Shown: positions 1 to 7,966 of the stretch, piece after piece | How the letters are laid out: the number at the start of each line of letters is the position of its first letter | Numbering within the stretch: position 1 is the first letter of the stretch | Source: Alphaproteobacteria bacterium | GTDB lineage: Bacteria; Pseudomonadota; Alphaproteobacteria; M2410 | Reading direction: 5' to 3' | Assembly: GCA_006226305.1 (NCBI GenBank) | Contig: SBHG01000173.1 | Span: 1-45,860, forward strand | Length of the DNA stretch: 45,860 nucleotides | Notes under the pieces: generated by a model | Told to the model about the DNA's origin: nothing | Databases searched by the model: none | Seen by the model: only the letters and a program-made list of their open reading frames with translations | Position numbers and translations under genes: made by a program

Positions 1-781
1 CTTTGAACCAGTCAAGCTCATCCGGATTTCCAACCTGGAGCGGATGCGCCGCGCCGGTCAGAAATCCACTGTCAAAAAGCGCAGCCACATCTGCGCCGCC
101 CACCGGCCCATAGGCGATCCGCTTTCCCGCCACCTCGATCTCGACGAGAGGCTCCAGCCAATGCGCCCCGCGCGAGCCGGTACGCACCAGCTCAATGTCA
201 ATTCCGCGCGCGGCGGCTTCCCGCGCAATCGCGGCGGCGACTTCGTCAGACCCTTGCGCCAGAGCGGTTGTTTCATAAGGCACATAGACCTTTTGCCCCT
301 CGCCGCCAGCGCTCATCTGCAAAGGCACGGGCTCCTGCTTTAACAACCCGTCAAATCTTTCCGGCGTCACGGAGCCACAGACCTTTTCGCCGATCTGCGC
401 CGAGGGCCCACAAGCACAATTGCCAAGACAATAAACTGCCTCAAGCGTCACGGCGCCATCAGGCGTTGTCTCTCCAAACTCAACACCAAGAGAAGTTTTG
501 GCATGAGACGCCAACTCCCGCGCACCCACCGCCTGACAGGCCTCCGCCTGACAGATTCGCACTACCCTGTTTCCTTGAAGGGTTTCATGGAGGTCATGAT
601 AGAAGGAAAGCGTGCCAAAAACCTCGGCCCGCGACAGATTGAAAACCTCCGCGATCGCGCCAATCCATTCACGCGGCACATGACCCTTTGCCTTCTGCAC
701 AGCCTGTAGGGCAGGAAGCAACCCACCTCTTTCTTCAAGATAGGGCGCTAAAATCGCGTCAAGATCGCCTTGATCCATCAT
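1..781 (-). CDS. NAD-dependent formate dehydrogenase, fused NuoE/NuoF-type subunit (partial, 3' end beyond window)
   Basis: The frame is open from the ATG at 781 to the window edge, giving about 260 residues. Residues 1-150 form a NuoE-like thioredoxin-fold [2Fe-2S] domain with the ligand spacing C77-x4-C82 and C118-x3-C122. From about residue 164 the sequence becomes the start of a NuoF-like NADH-binding flavoprotein (KVYVPYETTALAQG, then GSRGAHWLEPLVE). This fused layout is known from the diaphorase subunit of soluble NAD-dependent molybdenum formate dehydrogenases; the FMN and 4Fe-4S parts would lie to the left, outside the window. The gene starts 5 bases after the stop of fdhD on the same strand, which supports a formate dehydrogenase rather than complex I. 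A hydrogenase diaphorase is the less likely alternative. Confidence 0.85.
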   Translation of the reverse strand, partial: MMDQGDLDAILAPYLEERGGLLPALQAVQKAKGHVPREWIGAIAEVFNLSRAEVFGTLSFYHDLHETLQGNRVVRICQAEACQAVGARELASHAKTSLGVEFGETTPDGAVTLEAVYCLGNCACGPSAQIGEKVCGSVTPERFDGLLKQEPVPLQMSAGGEGQKVYVPYETTALAQGSDEVAAAIAREAAARGIDIELVRTGSRGAHWLEPLVEIEVAGKRIAYGPVGGADVAALFDSGFLTGAAHPLQVGNPDELDWFK

Positions 782-786
782 CCCGG

Positions 787-1593
787 TCAACAGATCACCC
801 TTTCACCCGGATTGTTATAGATAAGCATTGTATCCTCGCGCGCCACACAAGCAAGGCCGAGCCCTGCCGCCCGTGCCATATCCAGCGCCAGCCCCGTGGG
901 CGCGGAAATGGTCACCATCAGGCCGAACCCAGTCACGACCGCCTTTTGCACGAGCTCGACCGAACACCGACTTGTCAGGAGGAGAAATCCACTTTGTGGC
1001 GACACTCCCTCTCGCGCCAGGTGGCCGATAAGCTTGTCGAGCGCATTGTGGCGACCGATGTCCTCGCGCACGGCCAGAATGTCGCCGTCCGGCGAGACAA
1101 AGGCGGCGCCATGCACAGAGCGGGTCATCTCGTTAAGCTCCTGCGCGCCCCGCATCGCCGACAAGGCCTTAAAGATCGCTTCCTGAGGCACTGAAACTTC
1201 GGAGCAAACCTGCCGCAAGGGACGCATCGCCTCTTCAAGCTCAATCACCCCGCAAATTCCGCAACCCGATTGGCCGGGAAGATTGCGTCGACGCGATAGA
1301 ACTTTTTCAAAATTTGCTTTTGAAATTTCCACCTGCGCCAGAAGGCCTTGTTCGCTTTCGATGATGTCGAGCGACAGAATATCGCTTGCTTCGTCAATGA
1401 TGCCTTCACTCAGCGAAAAACCCGTAACAAAGTCCTCCACATGCAAAGGGCTCATGAACATCACCACATGGGCGACCCCATTGTAAGAAAGTGCCACGGC
1501 GACTTCAGCGGCCACATCCCGCGCAACGGGCCGCGACACCTCGCGGCCAATCTCTTGAGGCTTTTCCGTTTGGAAGGGGTTGAAACGGGTCAA
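787..1593 (-). CDS. fdhD: Formate dehydrogenase accessory sulfurtransferase FdhD
   Basis: FdhD delivers sulfur from IscS to the bis-MGD molybdenum cofactor of formate dehydrogenases in the cytoplasm. The 268-residue protein has the family's redox loop CGICG (C111 and C114) in the context GQSGCGICGVIELEEA, and the conserved segment MSPLHVEDFVTGFSLSEGII at about residues 47-66. The length is normal. The only start before the conserved N-terminus is a TTG at 1593, with a weak purine-rich stretch (AAAAAAGAG) upstream; a GTG about 18 codons further in is possible. It sits directly upstream of the NuoE/F fusion gene and diverges from the F420 genes across 177 bases. Confidence 0.93.
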   Translation of the reverse strand: MTRFNPFQTEKPQEIGREVSRPVARDVAAEVAVALSYNGVAHVVMFMSPLHVEDFVTGFSLSEGIIDEASDILSLDIIESEQGLLAQVEISKANFEKVLSRRRNLPGQSGCGICGVIELEEAMRPLRQVCSEVSVPQEAIFKALSAMRGAQELNEMTRSVHGAAFVSPDGDILAVREDIGRHNALDKLIGHLAREGVSPQSGFLLLTSRCSVELVQKAVVTGFGLMVTISAPTGLALDMARAAGLGLACVAREDTMLIYNNPGERVIC

Positions 1594-1770
1594 AACCAGC
1601 TCTTTTTTGATTGGCGATCTTTAGCACAATCCCTCAAAACCAGGGGACCTGTCAATTACGGCACACGCGTTCGAGTTGGGCCCTCTGGCTTGTGAGAAAT
1701 CATTGACCATCTGGCCGCCGATGTGTCATGCCCTTAAGAGCTTTCCCGCCGGCCCAATAGAGGAAAACCC

Positions 1771-2439
1771 ATGACAACTGAACCATTGACAATTGCCATC
1801 CTCGGCGGCACCGGCGCATTGGGCGGCGGCCTCGCCAAGCGCTGGTCACAAGCCGGACTAAAGGTCATCATCGGCTCGCGCACCCTTGAAAAAGCCGAAG
1901 GCGCTGTGGAGGATTTCAAAGCCAGCTTTGGCGACGTGGATCTGACGCCGATGGAAAATCTGGCAGCAGCTAAAGCGGCAGACATCGCCGTCCTCACGGT
2001 CCCTTTTGCCCATCAGGCTGCAACCTTAGAATATCTCAAAGGCGCTCTTGAAGGAAAAATCCTGATTGATGTCACCGTGCCCCTGGTGCCGCCAAAAGTT
2101 GCGGTCGTGCAACTTCCCGAAGGGGGGTCAGCTGGCGAGATCGCACAAAATCTATTAGGCGAAACGGTCAAGGTCGTCTCCGCCTTTCAGAATATCGCCG
2201 CCGCGCATTTGGCGGGCGACCATGAAATAGATTGCGATGTGCTCGTCAGCGGCAACGACCGCGAGGCCTGCACTCAGGTCATCGAACTGGCCGGCAAGGC
2301 CGGTATGCGCGGCTTTTACGCCGGCCCCATTGCCAATGCGGTGGCCGCCGAAGCACTCACGTCAATTCTCATTCAGATCAACCGCACGCACAAATGTCAC
2401 GCGGGCATTCGCATCTCGGGCCTTAGCGAAAACCACTAA
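1771..2439 (+). CDS. npdG: F420-dependent NADP(+) oxidoreductase
   Basis: This enzyme transfers hydride between NADPH and the deazaflavin F420 in the cytoplasm, and in aerobic bacteria it is generally taken to supply F420H2. The 222-residue protein opens with a Rossmann dinucleotide-binding loop (AILGGTGALGGGLA, residues 9-22), followed by GSRT at the position expected to read the NADP 2'-phosphate. The FQNIAAAHL and FYAGPIANAVAAEALTS segments match the archaeal/bacterial Fno family. The start has a good ribosome site (GAGGAAAACCC then ATG). Only 2 bases separate it from cofE, so the two are likely co-transcribed. Assignment to F420 rather than a plain NADP reductase is strengthened by the two following cof genes. 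Confidence 0.9.
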   Translation: MTTEPLTIAILGGTGALGGGLAKRWSQAGLKVIIGSRTLEKAEGAVEDFKASFGDVDLTPMENLAAAKAADIAVLTVPFAHQAATLEYLKGALEGKILIDVTVPLVPPKVAVVQLPEGGSAGEIAQNLLGETVKVVSAFQNIAAAHLAGDHEIDCDVLVSGNDREACTQVIELAGKAGMRGFYAGPIANAVAAEALTSILIQINRTHKCHAGIRISGLSENH

Positions 2440-2441
2440 CT

Positions 2442-3191
2442 ATGTCCCTCACCCTAACACCTCTGATCGGTCTGCCGATGATCCAGAAAGGTGACGATCT
2501 TGCCGCCCTTGCCCTTGAGGCGCTCAAAAGGCAAGGTTTAAAACTCCAATCCGGCGACATTCTGGTCATTGCCCAGAAAATTGTTTCCAAGGCCGAGGGA
2601 CGTCAGATTAACCTGACAAAGATCACCCCGTCTGCCGAGGCGAGCGCCCTTGCGGCAGAAACCAATAAAGACCCAAGGATCGTCGAGCTTATCCTGCAGG
2701 AATCGCAAAGCGTCATTCGAAAGCGCAAGGACGTGCTCATTGTTGAAGGCAACCTTGGTCTCATCCACGCCAATGCCGGGATTGACCAATCAAATGTCGA
2801 GGGCGACGATACAGCGCTTCTCTTGCCCGTTGACCCGGACACTTCAGCCAAAGCTCTCAAAGACAGAATCGATACTGCCTGCGGCACTGACATTGGCATT
2901 ATTATTAACGACTCCGTTGGGCGCGCTTGGCGCAAGGGCACGGTGGGACTTGCTATAGGCGTTGCCGGTGTCGTTGCACTGCAGGATCTCAGAGGTGTAG
3001 AGGATCTGACCGGTCGCACCCTTGAGACGACAGAGGTCGGCCTTGCTGACCAGATTGCCGCCGCCGCATCCCTTGTGCAAGGACAAGCGGACGAAGGCAC
3101 ACCCATCGTCCTCCTAAGCGGACTGAACGCACGTGGGCAAGGCACCGCCCGCGATGTTTTACGGGCGCCTAATGAGGACCTCTTCCGATGA
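2442..3191 (+). CDS. cofE: Coenzyme F420-0:L-glutamate ligase
   Basis: CofE adds L-glutamate residues to F420-0 with GTP, building the cofactor's polyglutamate tail. The 249-residue protein has the family landmarks GDILVIAQKIVSKAEGR (residues 38-54), HANAGIDQSN (109-118) and NDSVGRAWRKGTVGLAIG (156-173). It is a stand-alone domain: the protein ends about where mycobacterial FbiB continues into its FMN-binding oxidoreductase domain, so no fused dehydro-F420 reductase is encoded here. The stop overlaps the start of cofD by 4 bases (ATGA), indicating translational coupling. Confidence 0.93.
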   Translation: MSLTLTPLIGLPMIQKGDDLAALALEALKRQGLKLQSGDILVIAQKIVSKAEGRQINLTKITPSAEASALAAETNKDPRIVELILQESQSVIRKRKDVLIVEGNLGLIHANAGIDQSNVEGDDTALLLPVDPDTSAKALKDRIDTACGTDIGIIINDSVGRAWRKGTVGLAIGVAGVVALQDLRGVEDLTGRTLETTEVGLADQIAAAASLVQGQADEGTPIVLLSGLNARGQGTARDVLRAPNEDLFR

Positions 3192-4132
3192 GCGGCAAAG
3201 TTGTTGCACTGTCGGGCGGTGTGGGCGGCGCCAAATTGGCCCTTGGCCTGTCGAAAATCCTGGCGCCGGAAGACCTCACCATTATCGCCAACACAGGCGA
3301 TGATTTCGAGCATCTGGGTCTCCACATCTCACCGGACATCGATACCCTGATCTATACCCTTGCGGATATGGCAAACCCCGAACAGGGCTGGGGCATCCGC
3401 AATGAGACCTGGAATTTCATGGCAGGTCTCAAAGCAGCAGGCGGCGAGACCTGGTTTCAGCTGGGCGACAAGGATCTGGTCACCCATGTGCTGCGCACCA
3501 AAGCGCTGCGGGAAGGCACCTCCCTGACAGAAATCACAAGAGACCTTTGCGCGCGCTACGGCGCCCGCCACAAAATCTTGCCTATGTCTGATGACCCTGT
3601 TCGCACACGCGTTAAGACCAATGAAGGTCCTCTCGAATTTCAGCACTATTTTGTGCGTGAACGCTGCCTGCCTGAAATTTCAGGCATTGAATTTACCGGC
3701 ATGGACACGGCCCGCCTTAACCCGGCGATCGAAACAGCGATTACAGACCCCGACCTCTCAGCGATTGTCATCTGTCCGTCCAATCCCTTTGTCAGCGTGG
3801 ACCCGATCCTGAAAACCGGCAACATGCGCGCCCTCATCAAGGCAAGCGGCGCACCGGTGATTGCCGTCTCCCCCATCGTCGGCGGCCAGGCGCTCAAGGG
3901 CCCCGCCGCCAAAATGATGCGGGAACTTGGGTTACCGACAAACGTCAACGGCATCGCCGACCATTACGAGGGACTGATCGATGCGCTCATCATCGACCAG
4001 AGGGATCACGCCTGCATGCAAGAATTGCAATCGCGACCTTTCAGAACATTCGCAACAAACACAATCATGGCCTGTCTGGAAGACAAAGTTGCTCTCGCCA
4101 CTGACACCTTGGCGCTTATCACCAATTTCTAG
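3188..4132 (+). CDS. cofD: 2-phospho-L-lactate transferase (F420 biosynthesis)
   Basis: CofD (FbiA in actinobacteria) transfers the phospholactyl or phosphoenolpyruvyl moiety from its GDP-activated donor onto FO, giving F420-0 or its dehydro form. The 314-residue length is typical. The N-terminal ALSGGVGGAKLALGL (residues 7-21) and NTGDDFEHLGLHISPDIDT (35-53) are diagnostic, and SPIVGGQALKGPAAKMM is also conserved. CofC, which makes the activated donor, and the FO synthase (FbiC or CofG/CofH) are not in the window and must be elsewhere if the pathway is complete. The stop is 3 bases from the convergent PH-domain gene, leaving no room for a terminator. Confidence 0.94.
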   Translation: MSGKVVALSGGVGGAKLALGLSKILAPEDLTIIANTGDDFEHLGLHISPDIDTLIYTLADMANPEQGWGIRNETWNFMAGLKAAGGETWFQLGDKDLVTHVLRTKALREGTSLTEITRDLCARYGARHKILPMSDDPVRTRVKTNEGPLEFQHYFVRERCLPEISGIEFTGMDTARLNPAIETAITDPDLSAIVICPSNPFVSVDPILKTGNMRALIKASGAPVIAVSPIVGGQALKGPAAKMMRELGLPTNVNGIADHYEGLIDALIIDQRDHACMQELQSRPFRTFATNTIMACLEDKVALATDTLALITNF

Positions 4133-4135
4133 AAA

Positions 4136-4555
4136 TCAGTCGGACGTGCCCACATGGGTTGCCCGGTAGCGGTCAATCAGGCGCCGGATTTTGCCGGGAT
4201 TAGGCATGGCGCGGATATCAATCTCATAACCGTCTGACCCGGCCGATGAAATCATGACGGAGCCCACATTAAAAAGACGCTCCCAGAAAGTTTGTTCAAT
4301 ATGAACCGTGCGAATATCAGACATGCGCACCTCCGTGCGCCGCACATTCAAGATCCCCTGAATAAAGATCACGACCGTTTCGGTGATCTGCATGCGGGTT
4401 GAATAAGACTGGATCCACCATCTGCCCAGCAGATAAAGGCCATAGCCCAGAACAGGAACCAAAAGCAGATACATCAAAAAGCGAAGCGGCGCTTCCCGGA
4501 ACATCCGAGGGTGGCTGCTATAAAGCACTCGACTGCCTGCATAAGTACGTGCCAC
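4136..4555 (-). CDS. PH-domain membrane protein (bacterial PH, YdbS/bPH_2-like)
   Basis: The 139-residue protein has one hydrophobic hairpin (about residues 25-47, LRFLMYLLLVPVLGYGLYLLG) followed by a bacterial pleckstrin-homology-like beta domain with the pattern ITETVVIFIQGILNVRRTEVRMSDIRTVHIEQ, typical of small membrane PH proteins. Known relatives are uncharacterised membrane proteins; no substrate is known, so no function is proposed. The start is a GTG at 4555 with GGGGAG nine bases upstream. It converges on cofD and is not part of the F420 operon. Confidence 0.75.
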   Translation of the reverse strand: MARTYAGSRVLYSSHPRMFREAPLRFLMYLLLVPVLGYGLYLLGRWWIQSYSTRMQITETVVIFIQGILNVRRTEVRMSDIRTVHIEQTFWERLFNVGSVMISSAGSDGYEIDIRAMPNPGKIRRLIDRYRATHVGTSD

Positions 4556-4579
4556 GACTAGTGACTCCCCTTGTTACCC

Positions 4580-4597
4580 TCGGCTTAATCAAGCCGA
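4580..4597. repeat. Short perfect inverted repeat upstream of the PH-domain gene
   Basis: TCGGCTT and AAGCCGA flank an AATC loop, giving a 7 bp stem 25 bases upstream of the GTG start of the PH-domain gene. It could be an operator or a structure in the 5' leader. It has no T-run on either side, so it is not a terminator. The rest of 4556-4771 shows nothing I can identify. Confidence 0.4.
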
Positions 4598-4771
4598 CCA
4601 GAGGCCCCCGCCCCAGTTGAAATTCCTATCATGACAAGCTAGTTGTGTCGAGCACTACACGCAGGATGCGAAATCAAAAATCCACCCTTTTTCGCTGTTT
4701 TCTGCCTTTCTTAGGGGCATTGCTTCTGTCATAGATAGGGGGATCCATTAATTGAACGCCAAGAGCATTTC

Positions 4772-5617
4772 ATGACCAGGCCATATGATCTCCACCCACT
4801 GAATCAGGATTTTTCATGGGTGCCTCACGAGGGCCCCTTTCGCCTTTTTAGCGAGAACGAAGTCGCCCGATTTGACGCAGAGGGTTTTCTCCTGGCGGAG
4901 AATGTCGTTGATGCCAATACATTGGCCGCCCTCCAGGCTGAAATTGATCCTGTGGAACAAGCCGAAGAAGCCGCACTGAAAGCAAGCCAAGAAGGCCGAA
5001 CCTTTATTGCCGTGCCGGATGCCATTTCCTTCACCGTGCATCTGGTCAAGCAGCTGCCGGCGGTGCGCGCCTTTTCAAAGTCAAAACTGTTTCAGGACAT
5101 CACCCACGACCTCATTGGTCCCGATGTGCGGCTCTATTGGGATCAGGCGGTTTACAAAAAGCCGGAAAACCCCAAGGAGTTCCCCTTTCATCAGGACAAC
5201 GGTTATACCTTCATTGAGCCGCAAGCCTATTTGACCTGCTGGGTACCCCTGGTCGATGCCACAATTGAGAACGGCTGCCCCTGGGTCGTGCCGGGTCTGC
5301 ACAAGCTTGGCACCCTCAAGCACACGTTGATGGATCTCGGTCTGCAGTGCATGGAAGATCACCCAGAGGCGGTTCCGGTCCCCGCCAAAGCGGGCTCTGT
5401 TGTCATCTTTTCCTCGCTCACCCCTCATCGAACAGGACCAAACCTCACCAAAGGCATACGCAAAGCGCTAATCCTGCAATACGCACCAGACGGCGCGCGG
5501 ATGCTGGGCGATGAAAGTCAGATGAATTTGATGAGCGACGATGGCGCGGCAGGCATCCCGCAAAATAACCCGGATCGGCAATATCTGATCGTCAAAGACG
5601 GCGCCCCCGCCGCTTAG
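4772..5617 (+). CDS. Phytanoyl-CoA dioxygenase (PhyH) family protein
   Basis: This is a non-haem Fe(II)/2-oxoglutarate oxygenase of 281 residues. The iron ligands are readable as the H-x-D of FPFHQDNGY and the distal histidine of TPHRTGPN, with an arginine shortly after (GIRKALILQYAP) that fits 2-oxoglutarate binding. WVPLVDATIENGCPWVVPGLHKLG between the two is the usual PhyH core. The substrate cannot be told from sequence; the family includes hydroxylases of fatty acyl-CoAs, ectoine and natural products. It stands alone, and its stop shares the four bases TTAG with the stop of the opposing phosphatase gene. Confidence 0.85.
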   Translation: MTRPYDLHPLNQDFSWVPHEGPFRLFSENEVARFDAEGFLLAENVVDANTLAALQAEIDPVEQAEEAALKASQEGRTFIAVPDAISFTVHLVKQLPAVRAFSKSKLFQDITHDLIGPDVRLYWDQAVYKKPENPKEFPFHQDNGYTFIEPQAYLTCWVPLVDATIENGCPWVVPGLHKLGTLKHTLMDLGLQCMEDHPEAVPVPAKAGSVVIFSSLTPHRTGPNLTKGIRKALILQYAPDGARMLGDESQMNLMSDDGAAGIPQNNPDRQYLIVKDGAPAA

Positions 5618-6318
5618 GCGTTGACCGAAAGAAAGCGCGGCTTGTCCTCCCCTAAGGCCACGGCTTGCAGGGTGCCAAAATAACAAGCGCCCGCATCAAC
5701 ATTGATTCGGTTGTGTAAAATTTCGCCGCCACGCACCGGCGTATGACCATGAACAATGAGTTTTCCATGATCGCGCGGGTCATCCAAAAACCGATTGCGG
5801 ATCCAGATCTGCTCATAAGGCTCCTGGTCGGCAAGCGGCACTCCCGGCAAAATCCCGGCATGGACAAAATAATATTCCGCTGTTTCATAGGAATAGGGCA
5901 ATTGGGTTATCCAATCGATATGACGCTCCGGAATATCTTGAAGGAGAGATCCATAAGACTCCCGATGGTTGACCGCGCGTTCCAGCTGGACCATATCCAC
6001 GCCATAGGAAGCAAGGGTTTCAGAACCGCCCGCATTCTGGCGCAGATACATAATCGAATGATCGGGATCTTCCTCATGAATAAAATCGAGGAAGAGTTGT
6101 TCATGATTGCCAAAGAGGCAGGTCACGACGAAGCCATCAATGGGCCTCATTAGGCGTTCGATTACACCATTTGAGTCCGGTCCCCGGTCGACATAATCGC
6201 CGACAAAAACGATTTCTGGGTTGTGCGCGCCCACACGATCCGCGTCCGCGCGAACAGCCGTCAGCATCATTTCCAACAGCTCAAGTTCGCCGTGGATATC
6301 CCCAACCGCATAGATCAT
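5614..6318 (-). CDS. Metallophosphoesterase, PPP-type Ser/Thr protein phosphatase-like
   Basis: The 234-residue protein has the full set of calcineurin-like motifs: GDIHGELELLEMML (residues 7-20), GDYVDRGPDSNGVIE (about 42-56), GNHEQ, a later YYFVHAGI and VHGHTPV. These bind the dinuclear metal centre. The short single-domain form resembles bacterial PrpA/ApaH-like phosphatases; protein phosphatase versus diadenosine tetraphosphatase cannot be separated here. The start ATG immediately follows the TAA stop of the upstream DUF123 gene (TAAATG), so the two are probably translationally coupled. Confidence 0.88.
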   Translation of the reverse strand: MIYAVGDIHGELELLEMMLTAVRADADRVGAHNPEIVFVGDYVDRGPDSNGVIERLMRPIDGFVVTCLFGNHEQLFLDFIHEEDPDHSIMYLRQNAGGSETLASYGVDMVQLERAVNHRESYGSLLQDIPERHIDWITQLPYSYETAEYYFVHAGILPGVPLADQEPYEQIWIRNRFLDDPRDHGKLIVHGHTPVRGGEILHNRINVDAGACYFGTLQAVALGEDKPRFLSVNA

Positions 6319-6777
6319 TTAAAAATACTCAACCAAAGCCATCTCCGCCAAATAGGGTCGAAGACGCCCTTCGTCAACCAAAAGGAGATGGGACGGACAT
6401 GTTTTACAGTCGCTACTTCCAAACCCGGGCACCGGAAAAGCACTGCCAGAAAGCGCGGAAAACTGCGAAACCAGGTCGCATTCCTGTCCTTCAGGCACAC
6501 GCCCGACCAAACGTACCTTGCCTTGTGTGGTTAGCTGATCCACATGCCAGCGCTGTTTTTTGTGGCGCTTCAAATGCCGGTTGAGCCGCGCCTCCATGCC
6601 GCCCGGCCCATAAGCACTCCCGCAATAAAGGTAAAAACCGGGCGCCAGTCGCGCCGAACCAAAGGACGCGCCGGCAAGTAATAAGAAACGCTTAGTTTCA
6701 ATGCCCAGAAAATAGGCACCTTTGGTCACGCGATTCCCCCTTTTTTGCATTGCATGGTTGGTCAAACTTAAAGTCAT
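6319..6777 (-). CDS. DUF123 (GIY-YIG-like) family protein
   Basis: Up to 152 residues. The domain begins at KGAYFLGIE and contains APGFYLYCGSAYGPGGMEARLNRHLK, the DUF123 version of a GIY-YIG fold with the arginine-rich helix, and a C-terminal DCKTCPSHLL cysteine motif. DUF123 is related to GIY-YIG endonucleases, but its activity is poorly known. The start is uncertain: the outer ATG is at 6777, another ATG at 6750, and a GTG at 6729 has a stronger ribosome site (AAGGGGGA) and begins right at the domain. It runs in operon with the phosphatase and diverges from the cyclase gene. Confidence 0.8.
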   Translation of the reverse strand: MTLSLTNHAMQKRGNRVTKGAYFLGIETKRFLLLAGASFGSARLAPGFYLYCGSAYGPGGMEARLNRHLKRHKKQRWHVDQLTTQGKVRLVGRVPEGQECDLVSQFSALSGSAFPVPGFGSSDCKTCPSHLLLVDEGRLRPYLAEMALVEYF

Positions 6778-6823
6778 CCTATATGAAAGTCAGACAGGAC
6801 GAAAATCACTCCCAAACCCCAAC

Positions 6824-7870
6824 ATGAACCTTTCACCTCGCCGACAACAGGAACTTCGAAATCTGGCATGGACAATTGTCCTTGTCGCACCGATCGGCGG
6901 CCTCATCGGTTTCATCATCGCCTATACCTCAGGCGGAGATCTTTATTGGCATGGTCTGGTGCAAGGTGCCTTTACCGCGACCTTTATTTCTCTTTGCGTT
7001 GGTGGTCTCACGATTTTCTATCGCAACTCCCCAAGCGGCCATTGGCTCAGGCGTTTGTCATTCAAACAATCGCTCGCCTTCAATTCACTCGTTTACCTCC
7101 TCGTCATCATGATCGGGATCCGGCTGGGGGTCTCGCTGTTTTACCGCGTCAACTTTCTGGAGTTTCGTTGGCTTGCGACTGAAACCCTCATCGCCCTTTT
7201 GCTGTCGGCGGTCATCGCCATTGTCATCAATCTCGGGCAGCAAATGGATCGCATGCTGGGACAGGGCGTTCTGAAGAAATATCTGTCCGGCGCCTATCAC
7301 AAGCCCAGAGAAGAAGAGCGTATCTTTCTCTTTATTGATGTCATCGGCTCCACCGGTATTGCCGAACGCATCGGCGCTATCAAGTTTCACGCCCTCTTGG
7401 ATCGATTCTTTTACGACCTGACAGACCCGGTTCTTGCCAACAAAGGCGAAATCCACAAATACGTCGGTGATGAAGTCATTATCTCATGGCCTGTCACTCA
7501 AAGCGGAGTTAAGGGCAATGCGCTAAAATGTTTTTTTGATATCAAACAGGAGATGGAACGGCACAAAGATCATTACGAGACCCAATTTGGCTTTGTACCC
7601 AGCTTTCGCGGCGCCATTAACGCGGGACCTGTCGTCACTGGCGAAATTGGCGACATTAAGCAGGAAATAGTTTTCCTGGGTGACACAGTCAACACAGCCG
7701 CGCGCATTCTTTCAAAGGCGTCAGAGCTAAAACGAGAGCTTTTCATGTCGCAATCCGCGCGCGAAATTCTCCCAATCCCAAAGAACCTGGCAGCGGAAAG
7801 CCTGGGCGTTCAGGTGCTGCGCGGCCGCCAACAACATATCGAACTCTTCGCCGTTCACGAGCAATCCTGA
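6824..7870 (+). CDS. Membrane-bound class III adenylate/guanylate cyclase
   Basis: About 348 residues. The N-terminal half has four or five hydrophobic segments (for example TIVLVAPIGGLIGFIIAY, SLAFNSLVYLLVIMIGI, TLIALLLSAVIAIVIN). The C-terminal half is a cyclase homology domain: IFLFIDVIGSTGIAERIG with the first metal aspartate, YVGDEVIISW with the second, and GDTVNTAARI with the purine/transition-state region. It should make a cyclic nucleotide, probably cAMP, at the inner membrane. I take the ATG at 6824 rather than the in-frame ATG at 6722, because the longer form would overlap the divergent DUF123 gene and adds no conserved sequence. Confidence 0.87.
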   Translation: MNLSPRRQQELRNLAWTIVLVAPIGGLIGFIIAYTSGGDLYWHGLVQGAFTATFISLCVGGLTIFYRNSPSGHWLRRLSFKQSLAFNSLVYLLVIMIGIRLGVSLFYRVNFLEFRWLATETLIALLLSAVIAIVINLGQQMDRMLGQGVLKKYLSGAYHKPREEERIFLFIDVIGSTGIAERIGAIKFHALLDRFFYDLTDPVLANKGEIHKYVGDEVIISWPVTQSGVKGNALKCFFDIKQEMERHKDHYETQFGFVPSFRGAINAGPVVTGEIGDIKQEIVFLGDTVNTAARILSKASELKRELFMSQSAREILPIPKNLAAESLGVQVLRGRQQHIELFAVHEQS

Positions 7871-7966
7871 CAAAGCCTGCACAAACAAAGCCCGCACTAG
7901 GCGCACCAGCTCAAAGCCTCTATACTGCCCCGACAACACACCGCATGACCTTGGGAGGGGCCACAA

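Noticed and set aside
2603..3325. 240-codon minus-strand frame over cofE
   Set aside because: It is antisense to cofE and cofD, which have diagnostic motifs, and it shows only Arg/Ser-rich shadow sequence.
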